Source: Paramecium pentaurelia
Taxonomy: Eukaryota; Ciliophora; Oligohymenophorea; Peniculida; Parameciidae
Direction of reading: 5' to 3'
Assembly: GCA_905183005.1 (NCBI GenBank)
Contig: CAJJDO010000139.1
Coordinates: 187,515-251,514, forward strand
DNA: 64,000 bases
A model generated the notes under the pieces. It ran no database searches. It had not been told where the DNA came from and saw only the letters and a list, made by a program, of their open reading frames with translations. Of this stretch, positions 48,551 to 60,948 are shown piece after piece. Position 1 is the stretch's first letter. Each line of letters begins with the position of its first letter. The translations under genes and the position numbers were made by a program.

Positions 48551-48985
48551 ATGGTTCTTCAAAATAAAATAGATAATCAAGAAATTTCAGAAGTTCATAG
48601 TCCAACAAAAGCTTCTGGAAATGAAATTAGAATGATTGGAAATAGTAATTTAAACCAAATGAAGAAATCTAAAATGAAGTATATGAAGGTGTCATTGTAG
48701 ACTAAATAGCTATTACATTAAATGGTTTAGAGAGAAGGAATGAAAATTAAAGAAGTAATGATTTTTAACTATATGACATTTATATAGGCTGCTAAAATTC
48801 TTGGTATCAAGTATGCAACAGCAAAAACTATAGTGTACCATAGAAGACTTAAGCGTATAGAGAAGGGAAAATGTGGAATAAGAATGTGTGGTTATACTGA
48901 ATTGGTTGATAGTAGAATTTCTCGTTTACAGATCATTTCAATAACTGGAAATGATGTGAAGTATTGTAAGGAGTATATTCTGTGA
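48551..48985 (+). CDS. Helix-turn-helix protein (paralogue of the gene at 15794)
   Basis: 133 residues with one intron (48755-48787, 33 nt). The lead-in LLHQMVQREGMKIKE is followed by the HTH core AAKILGIKYATAKTIVYHRR and a basic stretch (LKRIEKGKCG). The intron lies between MKIKE and AAK, the same place as in the paralogue. It is a multiple of three with no TGA in frame, so retention would insert 11 residues; the paralogue's intron at this position is not a multiple of three, which supports splicing. A DNA-binding role is inferred from the motif only. Confidence 0.75.
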
Positions 48986-49141
48986 ATACAAGATTATGAT
49001 GTTATGTTTCTTGTTGTATTGGTATAATCAATATAAATAATTAATCCTTTATATAACAAAAACTATGAATGTGTATATTGATATAGGAGACGAGAATTTA
49101 GGTTATGAAAGTAAAGTTAATTTAATAAAAAATAGAGATAT

Positions 49142-49339
49142 TCAATTGTTTTCTATTCGTCTTTCAATAGTTTTTAGATCAGAATTTAATTTTTTGACTA
49201 CATCATCAGCAGTAACATTAGTTCCCATTTTTTTATTGTAGAGATTAGCTATGATAGATGGATTATTTCGAATCTCTTAAATTGGAACACTCTTTAAACA
49301 TTAAGTTAAAGCACTAATAGATTCATTTGAATTATTCAT
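49142..49339 (-). CDS. Short ORF downstream of and in frame with the HP1-like gene
   Basis: A 65-residue frame (MNNSNESISALTQCLKSVP..., ending KTIERRIENN). It starts 21 bp after the TGA of the HP1-like gene, in the same reading frame. It has folded-protein character (NPSIIANLYNKKMG; VTADDVVKKLNSDL). It could be a separate small gene or the C-terminal extension of the HP1-like protein if that TGA is misread or an error. Confidence 0.5.
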
Positions 49340-49360
49340 TATAATAATTATAATATTATC

Positions 49361-49798
49361 TCATTTATTATTTGGCCATTTGATTTTCTTTAATAGATAA
49401 TCAATTAATATTTCAGGATTGTGCATTTTAAGTGTGTTTTAATTTATCCATGATACTTTTGGTGCACGATTATTCTTTTATTTCCAAGACACTTAAAATA
49501 AGAGGTTTTAACCATCGTTATCTTTTCTAATTTATAAAATTTCATCTGCAGAATCACCATCATCATAATTTCCTTCTCCAACTTCTTAAGGTTATTTTAA
49601 TTTTAATGATTATTCAAAATCAAGTACATAAGTCATAACAGATTGTAAATTTTCTATTGGTTCCCAAGTTTTCTCATTATCAGAATATCCCTACCATTTT
49701 ACTTCATATTCAGTTCTTCCATTCTTAATTCGTTTATTTGTTATAGCCTCAACCATATATTCTTCTTATGAGGATACTGACACAGGAGAACCAGACAT
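49361..49798 (-). CDS. HP1-like protein: chromodomain plus chromo-shadow domain
   Basis: Intronless, 145 residues. A chromodomain occupies about residues 12-55: EYMVEAITNKRIKNGRTEYE, VKWQGYSDNEKTWEP. The aromatic cage positions (Tyr, Trp, Trp/Tyr) that read methyl-lysine on histone H3 are present. After an acidic hinge comes a chromo-shadow-like domain (ADEILQIRKDNDGQ; LLFQVSWKQK; EILIDYLLKKIKW), which dimerises in HP1. This two-domain order is diagnostic of heterochromatin protein 1. Binding to H3K9me or H3K27me is expected from the family, not shown here. Confidence 0.85.
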
Positions 49799-50108
49799 CT
49801 TTAATTAAATTAATGGCGCCCTTAATTAACATCTTTTACTTATGACTCTATTAATTGTCTGGTTTTAATTTGTATATAATCACATTATAAAATGGCTGTC
49901 AATGTTCTGAAGTCAATCTTATAAATCATATTTAAATAATTTAATTATCATTTCTATTAATTTAGATCACTAAGAAGATAATCTAATAAAATATATTTTG
50001 AATTTACAATATTTTTGATATATATATATTATCAAAAAGTGAATTGATGTTTCTAAAGAAGATATAGTTTTATATTATTATATAAGATTAATTAAAATAA
50101 TAATAATA
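49799..50108. other. Divergent intergenic region, HP1-like gene and SPAG17
   Basis: About 310 bases that must hold the promoters of both genes. Contains TA tracts near 50020; no specific motif identified. Confidence 0.5.
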
Positions 50109-53100
50109 ATGCCACCTAAAAAGGATGAAGTTGATTTGAATGCATTACCACCACTCAAGCATCTTTGTGTTGGTATTAGAATTGAAGCTGGAAAGGCTCG
50201 TGCTGGAAAATTATTAAATTTACTCAAAGAATGCAAATCATTTCAGAAAAATATAACCAGAGAAGAAATAATCAATTTTTGTAAAGAGAAGTAATTGTAT
50301 GTTGATCCTGCTACTTTAACTGATAAACAAAAGAAAGTACAGTGTTGCTATTGATTATAGGATTCTAAATTTATGGCAGAAGTAGCTACAGAACTAACAT
50401 CAGAAGTTATGAATAAGGGATTTTAGATGTTCATTTAAGATTAAGTCTTATAAATAAGGAAAGCTAAGTATTAAGCAACTCAAGCATAAGCAGCAGAGAA
50501 AGCTGCTCCACCAAAGAAAGATGACAAGAAAGATGCAAAGAAGGGAGGCAAAGAAGCAGTGGCAGTTGCACCAATTACAGAACCTGAAAAAGTTATACCT
50601 GAGAAAGAGTACACTAAGAATTTTGATATTGTTTTTATTGTATAAGGATTCCCTCAAGTACCATAAGAATAGATTGAATTTATTATGCATGTCAAAGAGA
50701 AAGTAATTAATTGGGGTGGAGTTGATATGAATCTATTAGAATAAGGAGAGGATTTCTAAGAAGAATTAGAAAAGCGAATGGAAGAATTTGTATAACCAGT
50801 TACAATTAAGAGATCTTATTCAGAAGAATCTCTACATTATACAGCTGCAGAAAGAGCAATCATAGAAGAAATCAAAAAATAAAGAAATTGTTCTCAAAAG
50901 TCAGATCCACTTAGATAACTTACAATTAAGGAATTAATATTGGAAATGGATTTAGAAGCTGAAGAAGAAACACTTAAATAATTCCATGAATAATTAATTG
51001 AAGAAATATGTTAATTTAGTGTAGATCAATAATAATTTAATGAATGGATTGTGAATAAAAAACCAATTCCTTTGATTACTAAGGAAGCACCAAAAGATCC
51101 ATTTGATTTAGAAGTTGAACGTATTAAACATGAAGCTCATTAAGCAGAAGAATAATAGAAGGCAGCAGAAGAAGCAGTTGCTGCAGAGAAGAACAAAAAA
51201 GGAGCTAAGAAAGAGGCTAAGAAAACTGATGCAGAATTAGAAGCTGAGAGATTGGCTGAAATAGAAAAGAATAAATAAAATGAATTGAGAAAATAATAAA
51301 TTGAAGAAGCTTTGGAATAACAATAAAAAATGAAAGACAAATTACATTTATAATATTATAAGCGATAATTATCTGATGTACAATTGTCAAAAGTAGGACC
51401 TTGTATCTTATTAGAATGTTTATTAGATTAGTTATCTGCTGAAGCTGCTTATATATAAAGTTCTAAAGTACCTCCTTGTTTAGAGGATTAAGAAGATGCA
51501 GAACAAGTGAATAGACTTTTAGCTAATCAAAAAAAAGATTAATAATAAATAGAGAGTGCTAAATAATTGATATTAGATGAATGTGATTATATTGAAGTAA
51601 GAGGACATTTTGGTTAATTGCATGATTAATAATTTATAGTAGAGAGAGAACACAAAATATTTGATAATTTATGTTTACCTGGTATTGATAGATAAGGCAT
51701 GCCAGAAATAGCAGAGAAATCAGAAAAACTAAGAAAAGCTAATAAGGCAAAATTGCATCCATTTATAAATGTAGATGTAAGTGAATTTGAAAGAAGACAA
51801 TTACTTTTATCTTTTGAAGAATTACTCAAAGAAAATGAACCTGAATAAGATTGGAATTTGGGAGATCGTATATATTTAGAGAGACATAATAAAAATACTC
51901 TTAGATAATAGTTTTATGAAGCATTATTACATGATCCTCAAGTAGTTCTAAAATATTTACCTGATGATGATGCTCTTATGGTTTGTTGTTATTATAAGAA
52001 TCCTCCTGGAAGAACATTAAGAAAGAAATGGTCAGCTGAATGGAGAGTATTACCAAATTTGGAATACTTTATTTAAGTTCGTAATTTTAATAGTGAATAC
52101 TATTATGATATTGATTATTAATAAATTGGTGCTATTACTGAAAGATCAAAAATAATGTATCCAACTGATAATTCATTAATAATTGCAACTAAATTTACAG
52201 TAGGAGAAGTTGAACGTTTAAGATATAGAGTTATTAAAGAAAATGTTGTATTTGGAATATAAGGAGGTTTTTATGCATAATTTAGAGATTTGAGAATGAG
52301 TGCTTAAGATTAGATAATGAATTTGACATTTAAGAATGGTCTTTGTTTAAGGTTTACTCAAAAGGGAGAAGTAGTTTAATAATATTTGTATTAAAAATAA
52401 TAAGAATAAACTCAAACATTATTAAATTTATATGATAATGCAGAAATCAATCATGAATTAGAAATTAAAAGAGTTATTACAGGATAAGGAACAGTAATAG
52501 TTTATAAAAAAGATGGATCAATCATAGTATTATATGCAAATGGTAATGTTTCTATGTACAAAAATGATATGTGGATAACAACAAATAATAAAGGATTTAG
52601 AAAATCATAGAAGGGAATAGAAAAGATTCCTTGTGCTACAAAAAATGATCCTGAAAGTGGTGCCAAAGTTTATATAAGAGATGATCAAACTCTTATTATT
52701 TATTACAAGGATGGATCTCAATATACATAACATTATGATGGAACCATAATGCTTATAAAAGGAGATAAGGTAATTGTTGAACATCCTAATTTTGCCAGTG
52801 TTGTAGTCACAATAGACAAGGTGAAATAAAGAACTGGAACTATTATTGGAATGGGTAGTGCTTATGCAAATGTAGGTTTTGACAATATATTTGAAAGAAG
52901 TAATGATGGTAGAGTAGTTGAAACCTATTATTAAGGATGCAAAATAATTTCATATATTGAGAAATAAGAGTTACCAGAATACAAGTAATATAAAACCAAT
53001 AGAATTCATTTGATGTATACTTAAGATGGAAGTGTTGCTAAAGTAGTTGATGATGGAGAAATTGTTATTGTAACTGCTGAAGAGAGAGTAAGACTCAATA

Positions 53101-56100
53101 ATAAAGGAGAGAAGAAACCATTAGGATAAGATTTAGATTATTGGTTATAATTGTTTTCTGTATCAGATGAACGTAAAGCTGGAGTTTATACAATTGATTT
53201 AACTAGAAAATGTATTTTTACAAAAGATGAAGAATCTAATTATTTTTAAATTGATGAAGATGGAACTGTTACATCTAAGATATCAGTATCTTTAAATTAA
53301 GAACCCTCTACTCCTGATTATATTCCAGATGGTTTGTTTGTAGATGAAGAAAATAAAGTACTTCCACCACCAAAATCATGGGTTCCTCCAAGATTATTTT
53401 TAGTTAAAAATGATAATACTGGTATTGAATTATTTAATCAAACTCAATTATAAGATTACTTTAGACTTAAATCAGAAAATCCTTTCTGTACTAAATTAAT
53501 TGATGAATTACCAAATAATGTCAAATCTATTTCATTCCTAACTGAATTAAAGAATTAATCTTAAAAGTTCATTGAAGTCAAAATACCTTAAACATTAGAT
53601 ATTGTACCAAAAACTGTTTAAAAAACTACAATAATTCCTCATAAAGTCTTTACTTATCGAAATTTCTTAGAATATCTTCCATTTGATAAAGAATAAAGAG
53701 CTCTTCATGAGTAATCATTATAAAAATATGAAGTTTGGTAAAAAGCAATGTAAAAAGCATNAAGAGATGATCAAACTCTTATTATTTATTACAAGGATGG
53801 ATCTCAATATACATAACATTATGATGGAACCATAATGCTTATAAAAGGAGATAAGGTAATTGTTGAACATCCTAATTTTGCCAGTGTTGTAGTCACAATA
53901 GACAAGGTGAAATAAAGAACTGGAACTATTATTGGAATGGGTAGTGCTTATGCAAATGTAGGTTTTGACAATATATTTGAAAGAAGTAATGATGGTAGAG
54001 TAGTTGAAACCTATTATTAAGGATGCAAAATAATTTCATATATTGAGAAATAAGAGTTACCAGAATACAAGTAATATAAAACCAATAGAATTCATTTGAT
54101 GTATACTTAAGATGGAAGTGTTGCTAAAGTAGTTGATGATGGAGAAATTGTTATTGTAACTGCTGAAGAGAGAGTAAGACTCAATAATAAAGGAGAGAAG
54201 AAACCATTAGGATAAGATTTAGATTATTGGTTATAATTGTTTTCTGTATCAGATGAACGTAAAGCTGGAGTTTATACAATTGATTTAACTAGAAAATGTA
54301 TTTTTACAAAAGATGAAGAATCTAATTATTTTTAAATTGATGAAGATGGAACTGTTACATCTAAGATATCAGTATCTTTAAATTAAGAACCCTCTACTCC
54401 TGATTATATTCCAGATGGTTTGTTTGTAGATGAAGAAAATAAAGTACTTCCACCACCAAAATCATGGGTTCCTCCAAGATTATTTTTAGTTAAAAATGAT
54501 AATACTGGTATTGAATTATTTAATCAAACTCAATTATAAGATTACTTTAGACTTAAATCAGAAAATCCTTTCTGTACTAAATTAATTGATGAATTACCAA
54601 ATAATGTCAAATCTATTTCATTCCTAACTGAATTAAAGAATTAATCTTAAAAGTTCATTGAAGTCAAAATACCTTAAACATTAGATATTGTACCAAAAAC
54701 TGTTTAAAAAACTACAATAATTCCTCATAAAGTCTTTACTTATCGAAATTTCTTAGAATATCTTCCATTTGATAAAGAATAAAGAGCTCTTCATGAGTAA
54801 TCATTATAAAAATATGAAGTTTGGTAAAAAGCAATGTAAAAAGCATAAAATGAATTTGGTGTTATACAAAAATCAGAAGATGAAAGAGATGCTGAATTTA
54901 TTATTTAAATGAAAATCTTGGAAAGCAGAAGAACTGATTATTCATATGAATCCTATGATTAAGCCAAAAGTAAAATTACTTTGCCAGATACAACATCCAA
55001 TATTGTTGAACCTCTAGAATAAACTCTAGTTAGAACTGCTAAAGTATAGTAAGTTGTCTAATAAGCCTTTATTGATATACATAGAAAAGTACAAACTATT
55101 TAACTCTAAAAATCAATCAAACCATCTGTTGAAGCCTAAGGTTTTGTATAAAATTACTTTGATACAAAAGAAGGACATGAATATTTAAAAACAGCTCCTG
55201 AAAATCCTCCAATAAAAAAACCAAGAGAAAGAATAGTATAACCTATAGAAGAATAATAATAAATACACAATTAATAAGAAGTGTAAAAGACAATACAAGA
55301 TGGAATCATTCCATTAGAATAACCTTAATTACCTTCCCCATAATATAATGATACAAACAATCTTACAAAAGTGATTATTAAACCCTCTGTATTTACACAA
55401 GCAGAGATTGATGATGAAGTTAAATAAAGAAAATAACTTGATGAATCAATAAGATATAGATAAGTAAAAAAGAAGGATTTTGATGTCTATGGAAAAGAGA
55501 GAAAAGATATTAAATTAGTACCTTGTCTTCTTAAAACTAATCCAAAATCTGAATTGAATTAAAAGTATATTCTAACAGATGCTAGTACAGATAATAGAAT
55601 TAAAATAAGTTCTATGGCTACTAGAGTTTATTAATAAGCTGCTCCTATTAGTCAACTTAGAAATGAAGGCATGCATCAAACTATAATAAGAACATTAGAT
55701 AAGAAAAATAATTTAGATGATCTTATTGACAAAAAGAATCTTATGGTTACTGGTGATATCAATGATAGATTAAAGAAGGATTTGTTAATTTATCCTATAA
55801 ATGTTTAATTTGGAGAACTTAAACAAGCAGGATAATATGAATTCAAGATCTCTGTTAAAAATGAGGATATTATGGCATAACGTATAGTTTTAAAGTAACC
55901 ATTAAATACTAACATCAAAGTATTCATGAAATAAATGGGCTCAGTATTTTATTATATATATATATTTTATTTAGATATCTCTAGGTTTAGTGAGAGAAGT
56001 ATTTGTTCACATAAATGCAGAAAGAGTTGGATAATTTTCTGATGAAGTCTAAATCATGTCAAAACATTCCATTTATACTATACCAATTAGTGGAAATGTA

Positions 56101-56356
56101 CTTGAGTAAAGCATGTTTGATAAACTCAATTCAGAATAGATCAAACTCACTAATAAACCTCTTTTAAGGAAGTATGTTAGAGATTTGAAAGCTGTATTAT
56201 ATTAATAATTATTATTTAAAGTCTAAACAATAAGATATTATTGGAGATAGTTAGGATTCTGATCTTCTACCTAAGATAAATTATGATAAGAATATCAAAA
56301 TTGATGCTTTTTAAAATCATAAGAAGGATGAATAATCATATGAGGAAGAAAATTGA
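50109..56356 (+). CDS. SPAG17/PF6 ciliary central-apparatus protein, containing an assembly duplication
   Basis: Homologue of SPAG17 (PF6), a large C1a central-pair projection protein of motile cilia. The N-terminus (MPPKKDEVDLNALPPLKH) is followed by FDIVFIVQGFPQVPQEQIE and a Lys/Glu/Ala-rich coiled coil. A beta-rich region with repeated phrases (YYKDGSQYTQHYDGTIMLIK; LMYTQDGSVAKVV) comes next, and then a C-terminal ASH/MSP-like domain (VQFGELKQAGQYEFKISVKN). Introns 50337-50360, 55944-55974 and 56194-56221. The segment 52676-53760 recurs exactly at 53762-54846 after one N. With the extra 1,086 bases removed, the exons total 5,079 nt, giving 1,692 residues. The duplication keeps frame, so it does not itself cause a stop unless N is G. 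Confidence 0.9.
52676..53760 (+). repeat. First copy of a 1,085-bp perfect direct duplication
   Basis: Identical, as far as read by eye, to 53762-54846. It begins AAGAGATGATCAAACTC and ends AAAAAGCAT. It lies inside the SPAG17 coding sequence. Perfect identity over more than 1 kb next to an N is the signature of two contig ends that overlap but were not merged. Confidence 0.9.
53761..53761. other. Single ambiguous base (N), scaffold join
   Basis: The only N in the window. It separates the two copies of the 1,085-bp duplication and marks an assembly join rather than a measured gap. Confidence 0.95.
53762..54846 (+). repeat. Second copy of the 1,085-bp perfect direct duplication
   Basis: Same sequence as 52676-53760. 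After this copy the SPAG17 frame continues uniquely with AAATGAATTTGGTG, so this copy is joined to genuine downstream sequence, and the first copy to genuine upstream sequence. Confidence 0.9.
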
Positions 56357-56424
56357 TTATTAAAATTTATAATATATATTAGTAGATTTATGAATATTCC
56401 CATATAATAGTTATTTTAATTAAA

Positions 56425-57537
56425 TCATATTTTAATTTTCTTAATATTTTTCCGTAGTATTTATTACATGGATTTTGTCTTTTCTAAAAAGTTTTTGACT
56501 CTTTCATCTTCTTTAAATTTATTGGAACGTTTAAGATTTTCAGCAAAACTCATTGAATCTATTTTGACATTATCTTTGAGACATTAACATGTTTTTGCTT
56601 CCAAAAGTAAAGGTAACCAATTAAGAGTGGCTAAATTGACAGCTTCAGCAATATTGAATCCACAATTAAAACCTTAATGATAGGCTCCAGCAAAAATAAA
56701 CATAAATTCACCTTCATGATGAGCCATTTTTGATATTCTAATTTCAGGAATTTTCTCTTTAAGTAAATATGGATTAATAACTGTTGTTTTATGTCTTAAA
56801 TATTCTGAACATTTATTAAAGTGATCTCCATATAGCTATCTAGCATATTTTTCAATAAGATGACTATCAGCTTCAGGTATGGAATACCAGAATCTAATAA
56901 TATTTATATTTAAATATTTACTTGTCTTTGCCTACATGAAGATAATTGACACTACAAAGATCTAGATCTTCTTTATGCCAAGCAAAGAATGTCTTCCATG
57001 AACCAACATAAATATATGGTTCATTAACTCCTGGGATACGGTTCTTTAGTCCAAAATTAAGTAAGCTTGTAATCTGGTTAAGGTTCCAAGAATTGTTAAC
57101 ATCCATAAGACTTAGTTTAATATCGGCTCCATAAAGAGGAGGACTAAAGGCTAAACTTTTCCAATAAAGCTTTTCAAGTTAGTCTGAATTTAGTTTTTCA
57201 TGTTGTTTATCTATTTCTGTTTGTTTAGCTCTATAATCTTTGAGGGGCATTGACTTTTTTAAGATGTGTAAACATTCATAGTTGCCACCTTTACCATAAA
57301 CATTCTGCTCAATAGGACCCTAAATAATAAGATTGTCAAGAGATTTATTGTAATCTTGCTAGCGAATTCGGAAGTTCTTGGGGGGAATGATCTATGAATT
57401 AATTTAAAAATATAATTTACTTTCACCATCCCGTAGTTCGTCGAATATTATTTATCTATTTTCTCAATGTAATCATAGAAGTTTTCGAACTCTTAAGGTG
57501 TTGGGCGTAATACAGGGCACTCCTCGATGGTTGTCAT
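56425..57537 (-). CDS. JmjN/JmjC lysine demethylase (KDM4-like)
   Basis: A 351-residue Fe(II)/2-oxoglutarate histone demethylase of the KDM4/JMJD2 group with two introns (57392-57420, 56894-56921). JmjN is at the N-terminus (CPVLRPTPQEFENFYDYIEK), then YGADIKLSLMD and the JmjC core. Iron ligands are His and Glu in FAWHKEDLDL and His in GAYHQGFN. The 2-oxoglutarate-binding Lys is retained in GKDKFWYSIP and the Asn in SVNYLHVG. The motif that reads HAGFNHGFN and AES in KDM4 is HQGFNCGFN and AEA here, so two active-site neighbours differ. It likely acts on H3K9me3 or H3K36me3. It is convergent with SPAG17; their stops are 68 bp apart. Confidence 0.9.
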
Positions 57538-57767
57538 GTTTTAAATAATACTTAAATATCTTGGAATCAAACACGCCCTTTGATACCCCGGTATGACAAT
57601 ATATATGTATATATTAAAAGGAAAGGGAATGTAAGAAACCTTAAAGATAGACAGATAGATTAATTCTGGATTGAGATTTAGCCGAGTATGTCCACTTAAT
57701 TATCTGTTGTGTTATGGCCATTTGTATCTGCTCCCCTACAACACTTTAATTAATTGATATATTAGAA
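57538..57767. other. Upstream region of the KDM4-like gene, locally GC-richer
   Basis: Contains a near-palindrome (ATACCCCGGTAT around 57580-57591) and other GC-richer stretches unlike most spacers here. It may be promoter or remnant coding sequence; no gene called. Confidence 0.4.
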
Positions 57768-57944
57768 TCATTTTTCCGTATCTTCTATAATGTGTTCTAG
57801 GCTTTTTTAAGCTTCTCTATTCTGAATAGTGAGAGAACTCTTAATCTTGTAGGCAACATCAATATGGAAATATTAAACCACCAGCTAGATAAAATCTCTT
57901 AAATGTGTAAACCTTACAAAATTAGCAGTACTAGATTCTGCCAT
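57768..57944 (-). CDS. Short ORF of uncertain status
   Basis: A 58-residue frame (MAESSTANFVRFTHLRDF..., ending SLEHIIEDTEK). Local GC content is coding-like and it follows the direction of the KDM4-like gene, but no domain is seen and it could be a remnant or chance frame. Confidence 0.3.
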
Positions 57945-58149
57945 TTACTTAAATTATTAAAACTCATACTTATTAATGATGCATAAATGTGTTCATAATC
58001 ATAAAGTTTATGTTGCCACATTTTGAATTAGACTCTGCAAACTATATTATATTTATTTCAGCTAATCAATTGATGTGTTAATATCTTCTTGATCATGAAT
58101 ATGCTAAACTATTTCAAATATCATTTCTTCTCTTAATTTCATTCAAAAA

Positions 58150-59330
58150 TTATCCTCCTTAATGAAGAATCCTTACTTCCCATCTCATCTAAAATATTAA
58201 TCTTTAAATTCCAACACACTATTATTGTTTGTCTTCTTGAATTCATATATATTCAATTTTCTATCTTCTATTATGGTATTATACCTTAAAAAACAGTCTA
58301 AATTCTTATGTCTGAAATATTCTGGAAGCAAGTACTATTAAAATTTCTCCTAACTGCCAAAACAATAATTCGCCCACTTCCATCAAATCTTAGTATCTCC
58401 TATTCTTAATTTCTTTTTCAGATTGTATGAAGCTTTGTCAAAATATTGGAATTGAATGTCTATTCTCCATTAATTATTATGAATAATACAGCATAATTTC
58501 AAATCAAGAAATTATTAACTGGTGAAAACAGATTTTGTAATGAATGCATCCACTCAAACTCCTAAGCAAATTTACTATTGGGTCTATATCTATGGTACAA
58601 TTGTTTTCAATTTCACAGAGTAATGAGAACTCATATTTCATAATCGGATCTACTCATATCTATTCATGGACTGACATCTATTAACCAATAATCATTTAGA
58701 TAATAATAATGAGTTGGTACTTATCTTTTAATAACATTTAATACTTATTTCCTAGAATTCATTAATGGAAAACACTTTATGCACAAGTTTTCAGTGTAAT
58801 AATAAGATTTTTCACTATATTTTTCTTCAGCCTTTTAGATCAAAACTATTATTTATTTTCACAATTATTTGAAGTGCTTCTTGATTGGACTACTCAAAAA
58901 AACCTTGTATACTTCCAATATACAATGTCCTCTTTTTATAATTTTTAGTTTTGGATTCCCTAAAAATTCCATTCAAAATGAGATATTTACATTGATTACC
59001 AAAAATACTTTGAATGATTTCTTAAACCTATCATAATTATATAGAACCTAAACAAATTTGAATTTTCTAGATCATCAACAAAACTTATTAAGAAATGATT
59101 TTTCAATTACAATCTAAATTAATAGATTTTACATCCAATTTGCTTGATTTGTTGTTATACAATTATTTAAATCTAAATATATTATGGAAATCTACTTTAG
59201 TATTAGTAATTTCTTCTGAATCAAATTTTTTATCGACTTAAGAATTATAGAATTCTTTAATATTATTAGCAATCCCAAATATTTATAACGTAGTTGATCT
59301 TAACAAATTAAGTTATTATTATTTTTATTC
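58150..59330 (-). pseudogene. Decayed or unresolved gene of unknown family
   Basis: Minus-strand protein-like pieces occur in order but in changing frames: DSEEITNTKVDFHNIF near 59180-59230, GNQCKYLILNGIFRESK near 58960-59010, YYYTENLCIKCFPLM near 58750-58800, VDPIMKYEFSLLCEIEN near 58600-58650, and LPEYFRHKNLDCFLRYNTI near 58270-58330. Some joins fit introns (one 31-nt candidate at 58848-58878), but others do not. In-frame TGA codons interrupt (for example before WKWANYCFGSQ). The order suggests one former gene of about 350 residues. No family recognised. Confidence 0.45.
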
Positions 59331-59342
59331 TAAATCTAATTA

Positions 59343-59704
59343 ATGGTTTAAAATGATTCTGAAGCTACAAAGTAATCCAGTGAATTACAAACAGGATCCA
59401 AGAAAATCACCAAACAATAAGGTCACTGGAATCAGATAGAACACAATACCTATCTCAAATTTTTATAGGAGAATGCCAATCACACAAAAGGCTAAAGATT
59501 ATTCAAGAAAATGAGTTAAGTTGTTGCCACTCGTACACCAAGTCAATGCAGGTAAGAACCCATAATATAAGATCGCATCACTAAAAATTTAATCCATAAA
59601 AGACCAAATCTTATTCTAAGAATACAAGATTATTATGGAGATCCAAACAATATGCCAGAAGCTACTTTGCTTTACACAAATAATCTGATGAATCTAGAAA
59701 TTGA
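59343..59704 (+). CDS. SHAQKYF-class Myb/SANT DNA-binding protein
   Basis: A 113-residue protein with one 20-nt intron (59552-59571). After a short polar leader comes a single Myb/SANT repeat: GHWNQIEHNTYLKFLQ, then RLFKKMSQVVATRTPSQ and CRSHHQKF. The last block is the hallmark of the SHAQKYF class, the third helix that contacts DNA. The intron falls within CRS, restoring SHHQKF in frame. A short basic tail follows. Likely a transcription factor; target unknown. Confidence 0.85.
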
Positions 59705-60948
59705 TATGTCTTTTGTATTTATACTCAAATATTGTTAATTTTATTTTAAAGATAGTATCATAGCTATTAAAAATCTATATAATTTATTAGATTCAAATCA
59801 AGTTTTTCCCTTTCTCTTGTTATATCCTTTCTTTTTATGATACATTCCACATAGTTTTTAAAAATACTACAGTAATTTTAACTTGCCACATTTATAGTCT
59901 TTTAAACTTATTTTCCTTTTAATTATTTGATTATTATTATTATATATTTTAATACAAATTTCCAACATTCATACTCATTTGAATTTAAATCTTTGATATC
60001 TTCTTGTATTTAATATTGATATATAATTTTCATTTAAATTTATTTGTTTATTCTAAAAATACTACATAATAATATCATTTATAATAAAAATATACTTCAA
60101 CAATCATAATATATATTAAATATATTCTTTTTATTACTATTAATCTCTTTAGGTTAAAAATAGAAATTAAAATTTTAACTTTAATGATATTAATTAGATT
60201 TAAATCAAATTTAAATAATATCATTAATCGATTCTTCTTTAAATTTAAACTTTATTTACTTTAAACTAATTCAATATAAGATTTAAATTATTTAAAATTT
60301 TTCTATTATTTATTTTTTAACATATATTTTAATTATATCTAAAAATAATGATTTTAATTTTGTGATTTTCAATTTCATAGGCAAGATCTAAACAAGAAAG
60401 TAATGATAAAAATTTATAATTAAAAGTAAAACTAATAAGCATTATGTAAATTGAAATGCAAATATGATTTGTTAAATTAGAATAAAAAAGTTACCTAAAA
60501 TTAAATAATTAATATTGAATATAAATATTTTATTTTAATTGGTAATATAATTAGAAATATTTATATTAAATAAATAATTCACTTGAAATTATTTATTTAA
60601 TATTATAAATAAATCCTTTAAAATTCTAAATTAACATATTAAAATTTATAAACCTTGAAAAAAACAAAGATTAATATTTATGAATTTAGTATTATAATTA
60701 ATGATTTAAGATGTTTAATTGATTATCAATTATATAAAATTAATCATTGATTGCTACTTTATTTAAGAATAATAATGTAATACATTAAGAACATTTTAAT
60801 AATAAACAATAATGATATTAAGATTTGAATATTTTTTAATTGAGTAATAGGAACTTTAGATAAGACACTTAGATTGTTAGTATTATGAGTAATAGTGTTA
60901 TTGATAAAAATTATTTTATATTAATATACTTTTTGTAAGAGATTAAAC
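59705..60948. other. Long AT-rich intergenic region
   Basis: About 1.2 kb between two plus-strand genes. Extreme AT content; open frames exist on both strands but none resembles a protein. No RNA gene recognised. Confidence 0.5.

Noticed and set aside
52676..54846. Biological internal tandem duplication of SPAG17
   Set aside because: Perfect identity over 1,085 bp, an N exactly between copies, and an intact frame without the extra copy make an unmerged contig overlap far more likely.
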